A stretch of DNA of 64,000 nucleotides. It comes from JAXMBN01 sp046349875 (GTDB lineage: Bacteria > Planctomycetota > Planctomycetia > Pirellulales > Pirellulaceae). A model generated the notes under the pieces. The model was not told the origin of the DNA, did no database searches, and saw nothing but the letters and a program-made list of their open reading frames with translations. The position numbers were made by a program, and so were the translations under genes. Location of the stretch: the NCBI GenBank assembly GCA_046349875.1, contig JAXMBN010000016.1, positions 1-64,000 on the forward strand, read 5' to 3'. This document shows positions 38,090 through 46,818 of this stretch, in pieces (the stretch's first letter is position 1; each line of letters begins with the position of its first letter).

Positions 38090-39085
38090 TTAGGCGGCTT
38101 TTCTCGATCGGCTTCGCGACCGAGAATGATCGCTTTCAGCAAGTCCTTCCGCGCTGATCGCTTCGACAACTTGCTGTGCGAACTCGTCCATCTCCATGAT
38201 GAGCCGATCAGTTCTCCCAAGAAAATACATGTACGATAGATAAGCTGGAATAGCAACTAACAATCCGGCAGCCGTCGTGAGCATCGCGTGCCCGATTCCA
38301 CCCGCCAAAAGCTGCGATCGAGCTGCTTGATCGGAGGAAGCAATCGCATTGAACGCTTCGATCATGCCGAGTACCGTGCCGAGCAATCCCAACAACGGAG
38401 AAACATTGCTAATGGAATTGATGAGCCGCAAATGTCGGCGCAATTGATTGGAAACCCGTTCGCCCGCATCCAATACGGCTTGTTCCACTTCCACTGCTGG
38501 CTTCCCATACTTCTTGACCGCGGCAGCCAAAATCTGGGCGATCGCGCTCGGATTGCGTTCGCAAAGTTCTAAGGCTTCTTCACGATCGATCTGCTGCTGT
38601 TGCAATTGCTCGATCAACCGCCTCACAAAAGGACGAGGGATCACACGTCCCCACCGCAAGGAAATCAAACGCTCGAAGACGAAAACCGTCAGAACAAACG
38701 AACAAAGAGCGATGGGGTACATCATCCACCCACCATCGTTGAAAAGTTGTAATAGATTGCGAGTCGAAAGCTGCGATTCGGATGCAGGCTTGGCTGTCGC
38801 GTTGGGATCGGTTACAGGAGCGTTCGAAGGGGTCCATGCTCCCGTATTGGGATTGGATGCCATCCTCGCAGCAGGCTGATTGTTAAACGAGTCCTGCCCA
38901 CTCATGGGGCTGTTGAAATTGGGACTCGAAAAACCGCCGTTCGTATTGGAAGGAAGTTGGCGTAGATTCGGCTGTGCCCAAAGCACGCTCGGAAGCAAGC
39001 CTATCAGAACCAAGGCTAAGCTCCACCGAACGATCAATCCGCTGTATTCCATTCGTGCTAGCATGGAAACCGATCCGTGATCCAT
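38090..39085 (-). CDS. ExbB/TolQ/MotA-family proton channel protein
   Basis: A 331-residue protein. An N-terminal signal peptide (ends near LPSVLWAQ) and an Asn/Ser/Pro-rich exported segment of about 90 residues precede the ExbB core. The core has three membrane helices: MMYPIALCSFVLTVFVFERL, then SPLLGLLGTVLGMIEAFNAI with the family's GLLGTVxGM motif, then HAMLTTAAGLLVAIPAYLSY. The long exported N-terminal extension is typical of planctomycete and Bacteroidetes ExbB versions rather than E. coli ExbB. It leads an operon with exbD and the toroid protein. The C-terminus ends in alternating Arg-Ser repeats. In-frame ATGs at 39064 and 39052 are alternative starts. Confidence 0.87.
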   Translation of the reverse strand: MDHGSVSMLARMEYSGLIVRWSLALVLIGLLPSVLWAQPNLRQLPSNTNGGFSSPNFNSPMSGQDSFNNQPAARMASNPNTGAWTPSNAPVTDPNATAKPASESQLSTRNLLQLFNDGGWMMYPIALCSFVLTVFVFERLISLRWGRVIPRPFVRRLIEQLQQQQIDREEALELCERNPSAIAQILAAAVKKYGKPAVEVEQAVLDAGERVSNQLRRHLRLINSISNVSPLLGLLGTVLGMIEAFNAIASSDQAARSQLLAGGIGHAMLTTAAGLLVAIPAYLSYMYFLGRTDRLIMEMDEFAQQVVEAISAEGLAESDHSRSRSRSRKAA

Positions 39086-39600
39086 GAGTGTTGTTGTGTC
39101 GACCTAGGAACGGATTCGATCACCACAAGCAGAATCTTGGAATGACAAAGAAGAAAAGCGCCCGATCCGTCTCCCTTACATCGTCGTTTACCCGACGCGC
39201 ACAATCGGAAAAATCGTTACATTTTCCAATTGTTGGGTGCTAGCATTCTTGGAGCTTCCCTTAGGGACGCTTCCAAGGAGCAGGAAGCGAGCTTTCGCGG
39301 TGAATCGAATCAAGGAACTCGTCGGGCCGATATCCTCTCGGAATGAACGGTAGTGTCCCATCGCCATAGGGAACGAGAAGCTCCTACTCGATCGGTATCA
39401 TGAAATCGCTAGCCTTATCGATGGGAATATCTGCAGCGTTGCACTGTTGCGTCGCCAATTGGCATGGCTCGCCATTTGGAGCTCATCGATCGCCCCCTGA
39501 AACGATCCCAACTTCCTACGTAGTCTGGGTTCGAAAAAGGAATTACACCTAAGTAAAAAGGGCGAGCCAATCACGGCAACCACATCGCTTTTCGATCGGC
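39086..39600. other. Intergenic region with one imperfect inverted repeat
   Basis: No gene is supported in this 515-base stretch. CAATCGGAAAA (39202-39212) and TTTTCCAATTG (39222-39232) form an 11-bp inverted repeat with one mismatch and a 9-base loop. It lies about 120 bases upstream of the exbB-like start and could be an operator or an upstream transcript end. Confidence 0.45.
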
Positions 39601-40527
39601 CTAAGTCACCAATCCTTTGGTCACCAACATGAAGACATCCTCGAGCGTGGGATCCTTGTCATTGAAGGATTTCATGCGTACGCCATTCTTGAGAAGTTCT
39701 TCCAAGATTTGAGCCAAGCCCTCATCATCGGTTTCAAACTCGGCGGTAACGCGAGTCGGCTCGATATCGATTCCGCGCAGGGCAGGGGAGCTGCGCAAGA
39801 TCGAGATCCCCGCATCCTGATTCTCTAGGAACCGAATCTCGACAATGCGATTGCGCCGAATTTGGCGATAGACCGAATCGATCGGCCCATGCATCAGCAA
39901 TTGTCCCCGCTCCACAATGCCGATCGAGGTACAACAATCTGCTAACTCGGACAGAATGTGACTGCTGATCAAAATGGTTTTGCCCATGCGACGTAGCTCT
40001 TTCAAAAGAGCTTTGACTTCGATACGTGCGCGAGGGTCCAAGCCACTCGTTGGTTCATCCAGGATCAATACTGGAGGATCGTGTACGAGCGTCTTGGCAA
40101 GGCACAAGCGTTGCTTCATACCTCGCGAAAGACCATTGACGTAATCATCGCGTTTGTGGGTAAGATCGAGCAGTTCGAGTACGTCTCCGATGACCTGCTT
40201 CCGCTGCGTCCTTCCGATTTCGTAAGCGACTGCAAAGAAGTCAAGAAACTCCCACACTTTCATCCCGTCATAGACCCCAAAGTCATCTGGCATGTAGCCG
40301 ATGCTACGGCGAACGGCCATGGGATCGCGATTGACACTATGGCCATTCACCGTGCCATCACCACGCGTTGCCTTGAGCAAGGTGGCTAAGAACCGAATCG
40401 TCGTGCTCTTTCCAGCACCATTGGGGCCGATGAATCCAAACATCTCTCCGGCATCGATCTTTAGCGAAATCGAATCAACCGCTCGAAACTCGCCATAGTC
40501 TTTACCGAAACCGAATAGTTCAATCAT
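39601..40527 (-). CDS. ABC transporter ATP-binding protein (CcmA/NatA type)
   Basis: A 308-residue ATPase with an intact Walker A (GPNGAGKST), Q-loop region, signature NGLSRGMKQRL, Walker B (PVLILDEPTSGLDP) and H-loop (LISSHILSEL). The C-terminal ~90 residues carry the usual DUF4162-like tail seen in export or gliding/copper-type ABC ATPases (LEDVFMLVTKGLV at the end). I chose the ATG at 40527 because MIELFGFGKDYGEFRAVDSI is the normal domain start; the open frame extends 14 codons upstream. No permease gene adjoins it on either side, so its partner must be elsewhere. Confidence 0.9.
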   Translation of the reverse strand: MIELFGFGKDYGEFRAVDSISLKIDAGEMFGFIGPNGAGKSTTIRFLATLLKATRGDGTVNGHSVNRDPMAVRRSIGYMPDDFGVYDGMKVWEFLDFFAVAYEIGRTQRKQVIGDVLELLDLTHKRDDYVNGLSRGMKQRLCLAKTLVHDPPVLILDEPTSGLDPRARIEVKALLKELRRMGKTILISSHILSELADCCTSIGIVERGQLLMHGPIDSVYRQIRRNRIVEIRFLENQDAGISILRSSPALRGIDIEPTRVTAEFETDDEGLAQILEELLKNGVRMKSFNDKDPTLEDVFMLVTKGLVT

Positions 40528-40766
40528 GCATCCAGCTTTCAAATCAAGTCGTTGTATCGCGATCATCATTCGCAGGGCAGGCGATCCATCCTCAGAATGG
40601 AAAGCAGCCCCCCAAAGTCGCTCGGCTCAACCATGGTAACCTTGCCATGCGTCTGCGGCTACAATCCCGCCTGCTTACCGAGGCAACTGAGCAAATTGCA
40701 GACAAGAAAAATTTGGGAACTGCTCCGAAAAGACTCGCGTCTAGGATGTCAACCAAGGAGAAAATT

Positions 40767-41672
40767 ATGTGTTGTTTTGCTCAGAAAGTCGAGTTTGTCG
40801 GCAATACCCAAATCTTTTCGCGATTGTCGGGAAATGGGACCCAGTTTCTGGTCTATCAGATGAGCTATCGGTCGCAGGGGCCGAACGCAATGATATTGCC
40901 ATTGCCGGTTCGATTGCCAGCGCAGGAAAAGGATGTTCGCTTTATTGCGTTGGATCAGTACCCAGAGTTCTTCAACGATCTGGCAAACGGATTTCCATTG
41001 ATCGATCGATCATGGGTCAAATCTCCCATGATCACATCGCGAGCTGCTCCAGATGCAGCACCGCTAGCAGTGGTTGAAGTTGGTGACTTTGTGGCTTCCT
41101 TTGTTCCCACGCTCGACGATTTCGATCGCTTGGATCCTCGTTTTGTTATTCCCAAATCGTCATGGGAAAAGATCCCCGAATACACCGATTTCTCGTTTGC
41201 CGTATTTCAATTGAAATCACTCGATGCTTCGATCCATCCCATCGCCTTCGAATTTCCGACGCGTTGGTCCGATCGGCATTTCTTTCCGACGGTGCATATC
41301 CATGATGGCGAAGTGCATTCTCGCGAACACTTCGACCATATGCTTTATCTTCAAGAGCCATCCTGGGATCGGATTGTGGGCAAATACGCGGGGCACAATC
41401 GACGTGACCCAGCGACTCAATTCGTTCGATCGCAAAAGGTGGCCAGCCACTATTGCAAGATCGGTAAAGCCCAGGGCATACTCGCCCCAGAAGCTCTCAT
41501 TCATCGACAAAGTCTGCAAGGCATGCTTCCCAATCAAGACACGCTCGCTCACCCACTTGGCCCTACGCAAGCTAATATTGGATGGATGCCTCCAGCAGCC
41601 ATGGCGGGTGCCTTAGCGTCCTTGGGACTGGGATGGATCATTCATCGCCGCAACCACCTTCAGAAGTCCTAG
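40767..41672 (+). CDS. Conserved hypothetical protein with C-terminal membrane segment
   Basis: A 301-residue protein starting MCCFAQKVEFVGNTQIF. I recall a widespread uncharacterised family with this Cys-Cys-Phe opening, but no function is known to me. AAGGAG at 40755-40760 supports the ATG at 40767 over a longer frame from 40647. The body contains MILPLPVRLPAQEKDVRFIA, a Tyr-Pro-x-Phe-Phe segment and HIHDGEVHSREHFDHMLYLQ. The C-terminus has a hydrophobic stretch (PPAAMAGALASLGLGWIIHR). With a C-terminal anchor and no signal peptide, it may be tail-anchored. The last residues lie 15 bases from the convergent glycosidase gene. Confidence 0.75.
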   Translation: MCCFAQKVEFVGNTQIFSRLSGNGTQFLVYQMSYRSQGPNAMILPLPVRLPAQEKDVRFIALDQYPEFFNDLANGFPLIDRSWVKSPMITSRAAPDAAPLAVVEVGDFVASFVPTLDDFDRLDPRFVIPKSSWEKIPEYTDFSFAVFQLKSLDASIHPIAFEFPTRWSDRHFFPTVHIHDGEVHSREHFDHMLYLQEPSWDRIVGKYAGHNRRDPATQFVRSQKVASHYCKIGKAQGILAPEALIHRQSLQGMLPNQDTLAHPLGPTQANIGWMPPAAMAGALASLGLGWIIHRRNHLQKS

Positions 41673-41687
41673 AGCGCATCGCGCGAA

Positions 41688-44405
41688 TCATGTCCCCTGA
41701 CTTTGCATGGCTCGACACGAAGCTTGATGTTCGAGCATGCAGGTCACCAAGGCAGTCCATCCAGTTTGATGACTTGCCCCTAGCCCTCTTCCATCGTCGC
41801 CATGGAAATATTCATGGAAGAGAAGATGGTCTTTCCAATGGGGATCATCGCCAAACTTCCATTCGACACCTTGGAAGGGACGTACTCCCTCGCTATCCGG
41901 AAGGAAAAGCGATACCAACCGTCGTTCAATTTCGTCAGCGACTTCTCGCAGATTCATCCATTGGCCCGATCCCGTTGGGCATTCCACTTTGAAGTTATCG
42001 CCATAGTAGTGATAGTACTTCCGCAACGACTCCACGATGAGATAGTTCATGGGGAACCACACTGGACCACGCCAGTTACTATTCCCACCGAACATATAGG
42101 AATCGCTTTCCCCTGGGATGTAGCTTACCGATTCGGTCCTTCCTTCATGCTGAAAGACGAATGGTTTCGATCGATGGACGGCCGACAAGGATCGAATTCC
42201 ATGCGGTGAAAAGAATTCATTTTCATCCAGCAAGTACGACAGCATCCTGCGAAAACGCTGTTCCGAAGGAATCGCTAACAGACGCAACCCCATGCCCGAT
42301 CCATCGGGGCATGCTTGATCGAGATAGGTCATATGCTTGGCCATGTTCGGCCGGTTCTTCAAGAACCAATTCATCCGGCGATTGAAGCTTGGCAACTTGA
42401 GAATCGTTTCGTCTCGCAGAATTACACTGGTACAAAGGGGAATGAGTCCTACCAGAGAACGGATCTTCATCGGATGGCTTTTTTCATTCACGCTTAGGTG
42501 ATCGTAATAGAAGCCATCTTCTTCATCCCAAAGTCCAGTACCGTGAAGCGAATTCATCGCTTCTGCAATCGCGACGTAGTGCTCGAAAAACTTGCTGGCC
42601 ATGTCGCTATAGGCTTGGTTTCCGTCGGCCAATTCCAATGCCATTTGCAACATCGTGCCGCAGAAGAAAGCCATCCAAGCCGTTGCATCCGCTTGATCGA
42701 GATAGCCTCCACCGGGCAATGGCTTGCTTCGATCGAAGATTCCTATATTGTCGAGTCCAAGAAAACCGCCGCTAAAAACGTGGCGACCATGAACGTCTTT
42801 GCGATTGACCCACCACGTAAAGTTGAGAAGCAGTTTTTGGAAGGTACGAGCCAAAAAGATGCGGTCGCGATTTCCTTCCGGACCTGTCATTTGATATACC
42901 CGCCAACAGGCCCACGCGTGCACAGGTGGATTCACGTCACCCAACGCCCATTCGTAAGCTGGGATCTGTCCATTGGGATGCATGTACCATTCTCGCAAGA
43001 ACAGTATGAGCTGTTGTTTGGCAAACTCTAGATCGATTTGTCCCATGGGAAGCATGTGGAATGCAAGATCCCATGCTGCATACCACGGATACTCCCACTT
43101 GTCGGGCATGGAGATCACGTCGCGATTGAATAGGTGAACCCAGTCGCTGTTCCGACCTTGCTTGCGACTATTGGGTGGCGGAGGAAGATTGGGATCACCA
43201 TTAAGCCATGCATCAACGACATAGTGATAGAATTGTTTCGTCCAAAGCAATCCAGCGTAGGCCTGACGCATGACCTGCGTTTCGTCTGAGGTCAATTGGG
43301 GCGAGATCTTGGAAGCATAAAACAGATCGGCTTCCTTCTTGCGTGCATCGAAGCTCGCATTGAAGTCGACTCCCAAGGCAGCGACCTTTCGGCTTTCTTC
43401 CACATCGCGCAATCTGCATTGCAAAACCCACGGCGTCTCGGGCTGCACATCGACAATGTAATGGGCTGCGCACTTGGTCCCCATACCGCGTCGATCCACC
43501 ACATCCGTGCGGCCATGCACGACGTACTCATGAAATGCATCTTTGTAAAAGGTACCGCTCGACGGCCATCCAGGATGCCGATTGGGGTTGGTTTCGTTCT
43601 CCGTAAACAGCCAGGTTGGCGGTTCATCATCCGCTTGAAGGTCGGTTTCGAAGTAGAAGTTGCCAAGCGATTCATGTTCGGCTAGCACGCGACCATCCGG
43701 TTGCAATCGCAAACGAGGCTTCACCGAACATCCTTCATGATGACAACCCCAGATCCAGGAATTGCGAAACCAAAGTTGCGGGAGAACGTGCAATATGGCA
43801 GGACGCTCGCCGCGATTGAATACCGTCAATTGGATGAGGATGTCGTTGGGAGATTCCTTGGCATATTCAATCAAGCAATCGAAGTACCTTGAATCCTCGA
43901 AGGCTTTGGAATCCGTAATCTCATATTCAGGTTCTTTTCGCGAACGATGGCGATTGATATCGGTCAATTCTTCGTAAGGATAGCGCATCTGCGGATACTT
44001 GTAGAGCGCCTTCATGTACGAATGCGTCGGCGTCGAATCGAGATAGTAGTAACACTCCTTGACGTCTTCGCCGTGATTTCCCTCGGGGCCAGAGACACCG
44101 AAGAATCGTTCTTTTAGAATAGGATCTTGCCCATTCCAAAATGCGAATGCAAAACACAAACGCCCCTGACGATCGGTCAAACCGAGGAGACCATCTTCGC
44201 CCCAGCGATAGGCTCGCGACCTCGCATGGTCATGAGGAAAATAGAACCAAGCCTCTTGCGACTCGGAATAGTCTTCGCGAACGGTGCCCCATTGGCGTTC
44301 TGAGAGGTAAGGTCCCCACCGCTGCCAGTTGAGCACACGTTTTTGTGCTTCGAACAAGCGTTGTTGTTCGGGATTGTCCATGGTTTCCATCGAAGATGTC
44401 GTCAC
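41688..44405 (-). CDS. GH63/MGH1-like glycoside hydrolase
   Basis: A 905-residue protein resembling the mannosyl-oligosaccharide-glucosidase-like (GH63, MGH1) family with an (alpha/alpha)6 barrel. N-terminal beta-sandwich part: QRWGPYLSERQWGTVREDYS and FAFAFWNGQDPILKERFFGV. Barrel part from about residue 390: LLWTKQFYHYVVDAWLNGDP, WEYPWYAAWDLAFHMLPMGQ, PAYEWALGDVNPPVHAWACW, and near the end WRGPVWFPMNYLIVESLRKY. The Asp residues in these motifs are likely catalytic candidates, which is inference. No signal peptide is present, so it probably acts in the cytoplasm on an internal glucoside. GTG at 44405 overlaps the upstream stop (TAGTG); ATG at 44390 is an alternative. Confidence 0.8.
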   Translation of the reverse strand: MTTSSMETMDNPEQQRLFEAQKRVLNWQRWGPYLSERQWGTVREDYSESQEAWFYFPHDHARSRAYRWGEDGLLGLTDRQGRLCFAFAFWNGQDPILKERFFGVSGPEGNHGEDVKECYYYLDSTPTHSYMKALYKYPQMRYPYEELTDINRHRSRKEPEYEITDSKAFEDSRYFDCLIEYAKESPNDILIQLTVFNRGERPAILHVLPQLWFRNSWIWGCHHEGCSVKPRLRLQPDGRVLAEHESLGNFYFETDLQADDEPPTWLFTENETNPNRHPGWPSSGTFYKDAFHEYVVHGRTDVVDRRGMGTKCAAHYIVDVQPETPWVLQCRLRDVEESRKVAALGVDFNASFDARKKEADLFYASKISPQLTSDETQVMRQAYAGLLWTKQFYHYVVDAWLNGDPNLPPPPNSRKQGRNSDWVHLFNRDVISMPDKWEYPWYAAWDLAFHMLPMGQIDLEFAKQQLILFLREWYMHPNGQIPAYEWALGDVNPPVHAWACWRVYQMTGPEGNRDRIFLARTFQKLLLNFTWWVNRKDVHGRHVFSGGFLGLDNIGIFDRSKPLPGGGYLDQADATAWMAFFCGTMLQMALELADGNQAYSDMASKFFEHYVAIAEAMNSLHGTGLWDEEDGFYYDHLSVNEKSHPMKIRSLVGLIPLCTSVILRDETILKLPSFNRRMNWFLKNRPNMAKHMTYLDQACPDGSGMGLRLLAIPSEQRFRRMLSYLLDENEFFSPHGIRSLSAVHRSKPFVFQHEGRTESVSYIPGESDSYMFGGNSNWRGPVWFPMNYLIVESLRKYYHYYGDNFKVECPTGSGQWMNLREVADEIERRLVSLFLPDSEGVRPFQGVEWKFGDDPHWKDHLLFHEYFHGDDGRGLGASHQTGWTALVTCMLEHQASCRAMQSQGT

Positions 44406-44896
44406 TAGATGTAGTCTCGAAAGCGTTTGATGAAATGCAATCCGGGCAATTTGCGAGCATGTCGCTCATAGCCCCATCGCGCCATGATCTTTTCATGGAG
44501 CCGTTGATTGGAAAGGCAACAAACGATGGCGTAGGCGTCACGCAGTTTGGCAACCTTCTCCAGTGTACGCATGGCTGCATGCACCGTCTTCAGCGTGGTA
44601 CGGTGCCCCGTTTGAATAAATCGCAAGGTTAGGAATTCATCGCCATTGCCTGGAAACGTGTAGTCGATCCGACAGGTATCCTCGGGAAGCTTGGGCCATC
44701 TCTGCAACCACCAAACGTGCAATACGCTGGCCTGGTAACCCCACCATCGCCCCCAAAGCTGATCGAACGATCCCCGGGTAACAAGAAGGGTTCCACTCTT
44801 CCAGCGGCGAACGCGGTCCCCTTCGACGGCGAGATCGCGGACCGGTCCTAGACCCCAACTTCCCCAAGGTGCGTGGAGAAGCGACTCTGACTTCAT
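44405..44896 (-). CDS. Hypothetical protein between the prepilin peptidase and glycosidase genes
   Basis: A 163-residue protein that I do not recognise. The ATG at 44896 overlaps the prepilin peptidase stop (ATGA), and its own stop overlaps the glycosidase GTG, so the three genes are translationally coupled. It is Trp-rich early (WGSWGLGPVRDLAVEG; GSFDQLWGRWWGYQASVLHV). The C-terminal part, LRDAYAIVCCLSNQRLHEKI then ARWGYERHARKLPGLHFIKR, resembles the last strand-helix of GNAT acetyltransferases, but no acetyl-CoA loop is evident. A soluble cytoplasmic protein seems likely. Planctomycete-specific function is possible but unproven. Confidence 0.65.
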   Translation of the reverse strand: MKSESLLHAPWGSWGLGPVRDLAVEGDRVRRWKSGTLLVTRGSFDQLWGRWWGYQASVLHVWWLQRWPKLPEDTCRIDYTFPGNGDEFLTLRFIQTGHRTTLKTVHAAMRTLEKVAKLRDAYAIVCCLSNQRLHEKIMARWGYERHARKLPGLHFIKRFRDYI

Positions 44897-46128
44897 CGAT
44901 CTTCCCATCGCTGAAGGAGCATGCGTTTGACCTGCAGCCATCCCCATAGAGTCCCTCCCAATAACACGAGGAATGATAGAAATCCCCAAAAGAGCAGAGT
45001 CCCTCCAAAGATCTCGATGCGCGGCACCGCCCATTGATTCCATACCATATTCCACCCCAACAGGATGACCACCGTACCGGCGGCGAGGTAAGGTCCGAAA
45101 GGCGTAGCAGGATCTCCCGTAACCAACCATACAATCAACACAATCAGAATGGCTAGGACGGGGGCGACAAAAAATGCTAACCATGCTGGCTGCCAGCCAA
45201 GATACGCTCCCACCATCGCCATCAACGTAACATCGCCGAATCCCATCGCTTCCCGGCCCATGGCCCATCGAGCGACGATCCGAATGAACCACACCACACT
45301 GCATCCCAATGGCATTCCGATCAGCGAACTAAATAAATTCTGCCACTGTACCACCGGAAGCGTTCCCTGCGCGATCACGATCGCGATGCAACCTACCAAC
45401 CAAATGCCAACCAAGAGCTTCCACGTCCAATGGCGAGTCAGTCCGGCCAGAAAATAAACCCATGCCTTCTTCCAGCCACGACGAGTGATCCATCGTCGAT
45501 CGGCAAGTGCGAAACACCAAATGGAAAAGCTCAGCAAAGCCCACTGCAATCCGGCAGTGCCATTCCATGAGGGATTCCATGGCGATGGAGATGCGGGATG
45601 AATCTTCGCGACCACGAGTCCAATGGCACTAGGCTCCATGGCCATCAAATGCCAGTCGGCAAAGAAGGCTGCTCCCATCAACGCCAGAAATGTTCCCGGC
45701 AGGGTGATGGTGTCGGGAATACACCGTTCATTCAAGTCGATGCAGGTCGCGATCAAGAGAAAGGTGATCAATGATGCATGAGCGAGGAATTGAATCCAAA
45801 GCGTTTGCGGTCGAACGAGTTGAATGGCATCCTTTGCAAGTAATCCCCCTTGCATCTCATACCAATACAAACCCAAAAGAGCGATCGGGAATAACAATTC
45901 GACCAGGAGTGGCCATACCCAAAACCGACGTCCATGCACAGGGCTCTCACGACGCAAACGATACCATCCCAACAAAGGAATTGCATCGAACCAGGTACGA
46001 GTCGCACATCCTTCGGGAGCCTTCCCCCAAGGACCTTTGTTTTGAGGAAAGTAGGCCAAATGAAATGTGGCCCAGTTCACCCCATGAGCCAGAATCAGCC
46101 CAACTAGTAAGATCAAAAAACTCGTCAC
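44893..46128 (-). CDS. A24-family prepilin peptidase-like membrane protein
   Basis: A 411-residue integral membrane aspartyl protease of the type IV prepilin peptidase/FlaK family with about eight helices. The two conserved Asp motifs are visible: IATCIDLNERCIPDTITLPG and GFGDVTLMAMVGAYLGW; FGPYLAAG ends the core. In PilD an N-terminal zinc site of four cysteines is normal. Here the corresponding segment, CATRTWFDAIPLLGWYRLRR, retains the layout but not the cysteine pairs, so the zinc site is lost. It may process pseudopilins such as the DUF1559 protein at 20 kb. The gene starts with GTG at 46128 and is coupled to the two downstream genes. Confidence 0.85.
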   Translation of the reverse strand: MTSFLILLVGLILAHGVNWATFHLAYFPQNKGPWGKAPEGCATRTWFDAIPLLGWYRLRRESPVHGRRFWVWPLLVELLFPIALLGLYWYEMQGGLLAKDAIQLVRPQTLWIQFLAHASLITFLLIATCIDLNERCIPDTITLPGTFLALMGAAFFADWHLMAMEPSAIGLVVAKIHPASPSPWNPSWNGTAGLQWALLSFSIWCFALADRRWITRRGWKKAWVYFLAGLTRHWTWKLLVGIWLVGCIAIVIAQGTLPVVQWQNLFSSLIGMPLGCSVVWFIRIVARWAMGREAMGFGDVTLMAMVGAYLGWQPAWLAFFVAPVLAILIVLIVWLVTGDPATPFGPYLAAGTVVILLGWNMVWNQWAVPRIEIFGGTLLFWGFLSFLVLLGGTLWGWLQVKRMLLQRWEDR

Positions 46129-46254
46129 CCCAATCCTCTCAGACTGTCGAAATGAACTTCATTTAAATCTAAGAAATCGGCTTCGAAGGAATCGGGATCC
46201 GTTTCCCACTCCACTATCCAAAGTCCACATGAGACGCGAGGAACTTCGTGGGAA

Positions 46255-46812
46255 CTACTGAGGGGTTGCGATCGATGGTGCTTCCATGCCCGCGATCCAA
46301 CTCAAGATCTCCTCAGCGATGTTCTCGGGAGTTTTCCCCTCGGTCTCCACCACAAAATGCGAGACTTGATGATAGATTGGCTCGCGCACTTCCAGCAATT
46401 GGACAATCTCGTCATAACCGGAAAGTTTTGACAATGCTGGGCGACGATCTGCCGTGGTTGGATCACCAGCAATGCGGCGAGCCAGTTCTTCGGCTGAAGC
46501 TCGCAGCCAAACGACCCACCCCGCCTTTTGGAACGATTGGCGGTTTTCTTCACGCAAGACAGCCCCCCCACCTAATGAGACGATATGGGGAGGCTCGTTC
46601 TCCAATGTTGTTATCGCAAGAGACTCCACATCACGAAACGCCGATTCTCCATGACTTGCAAAATAGTCTCGAATCGTAGAACCGGTGTGAGTCTCGATCC
46701 ACGCATCCGTATCGACACACGGCATCCCAAGCTTGTCAGCAAGACACCGTGCAACCGATGTCTTGCCGCTTCCGCGATACCCGACCAAATACAAATGCTT
46801 GGCCAACCCCAT
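46255..46812 (-). CDS. aroK: Shikimate kinase
   Basis: A 185-residue shikimate kinase, which phosphorylates shikimate in aromatic amino acid synthesis in the cytoplasm. It shows Walker A GYRGSGKTSVA, the shikimate-binding DTDAWIE with its Asp, and the GGGAVLR motif. The lid region contains DPTTADRRPALS with the conserved Arg. The start ATG at 46812 lies 6 bases after the aldolase stop, so aroK is cotranscribed from the fba promoter. The C-terminal ~12 residues extend beyond the usual fold. This pairing of aldolase and shikimate kinase has no obvious metabolic logic beyond erythrose-4-phosphate supply, so it may be fortuitous. Confidence 0.92.
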   Translation of the reverse strand: MGLAKHLYLVGYRGSGKTSVARCLADKLGMPCVDTDAWIETHTGSTIRDYFASHGESAFRDVESLAITTLENEPPHIVSLGGGAVLREENRQSFQKAGWVVWLRASAEELARRIAGDPTTADRRPALSKLSGYDEIVQLLEVREPIYHQVSHFVVETEGKTPENIAEEILSWIAGMEAPSIATPQ

Positions 46813-46818
46813 AAATGC

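Noticed and set aside
39520..39545. Possible tRNA TpsiC arm (GGGTTCGAAAAAGG)
   Set aside because: No acceptor stem or anticodon arm could be folded around it.
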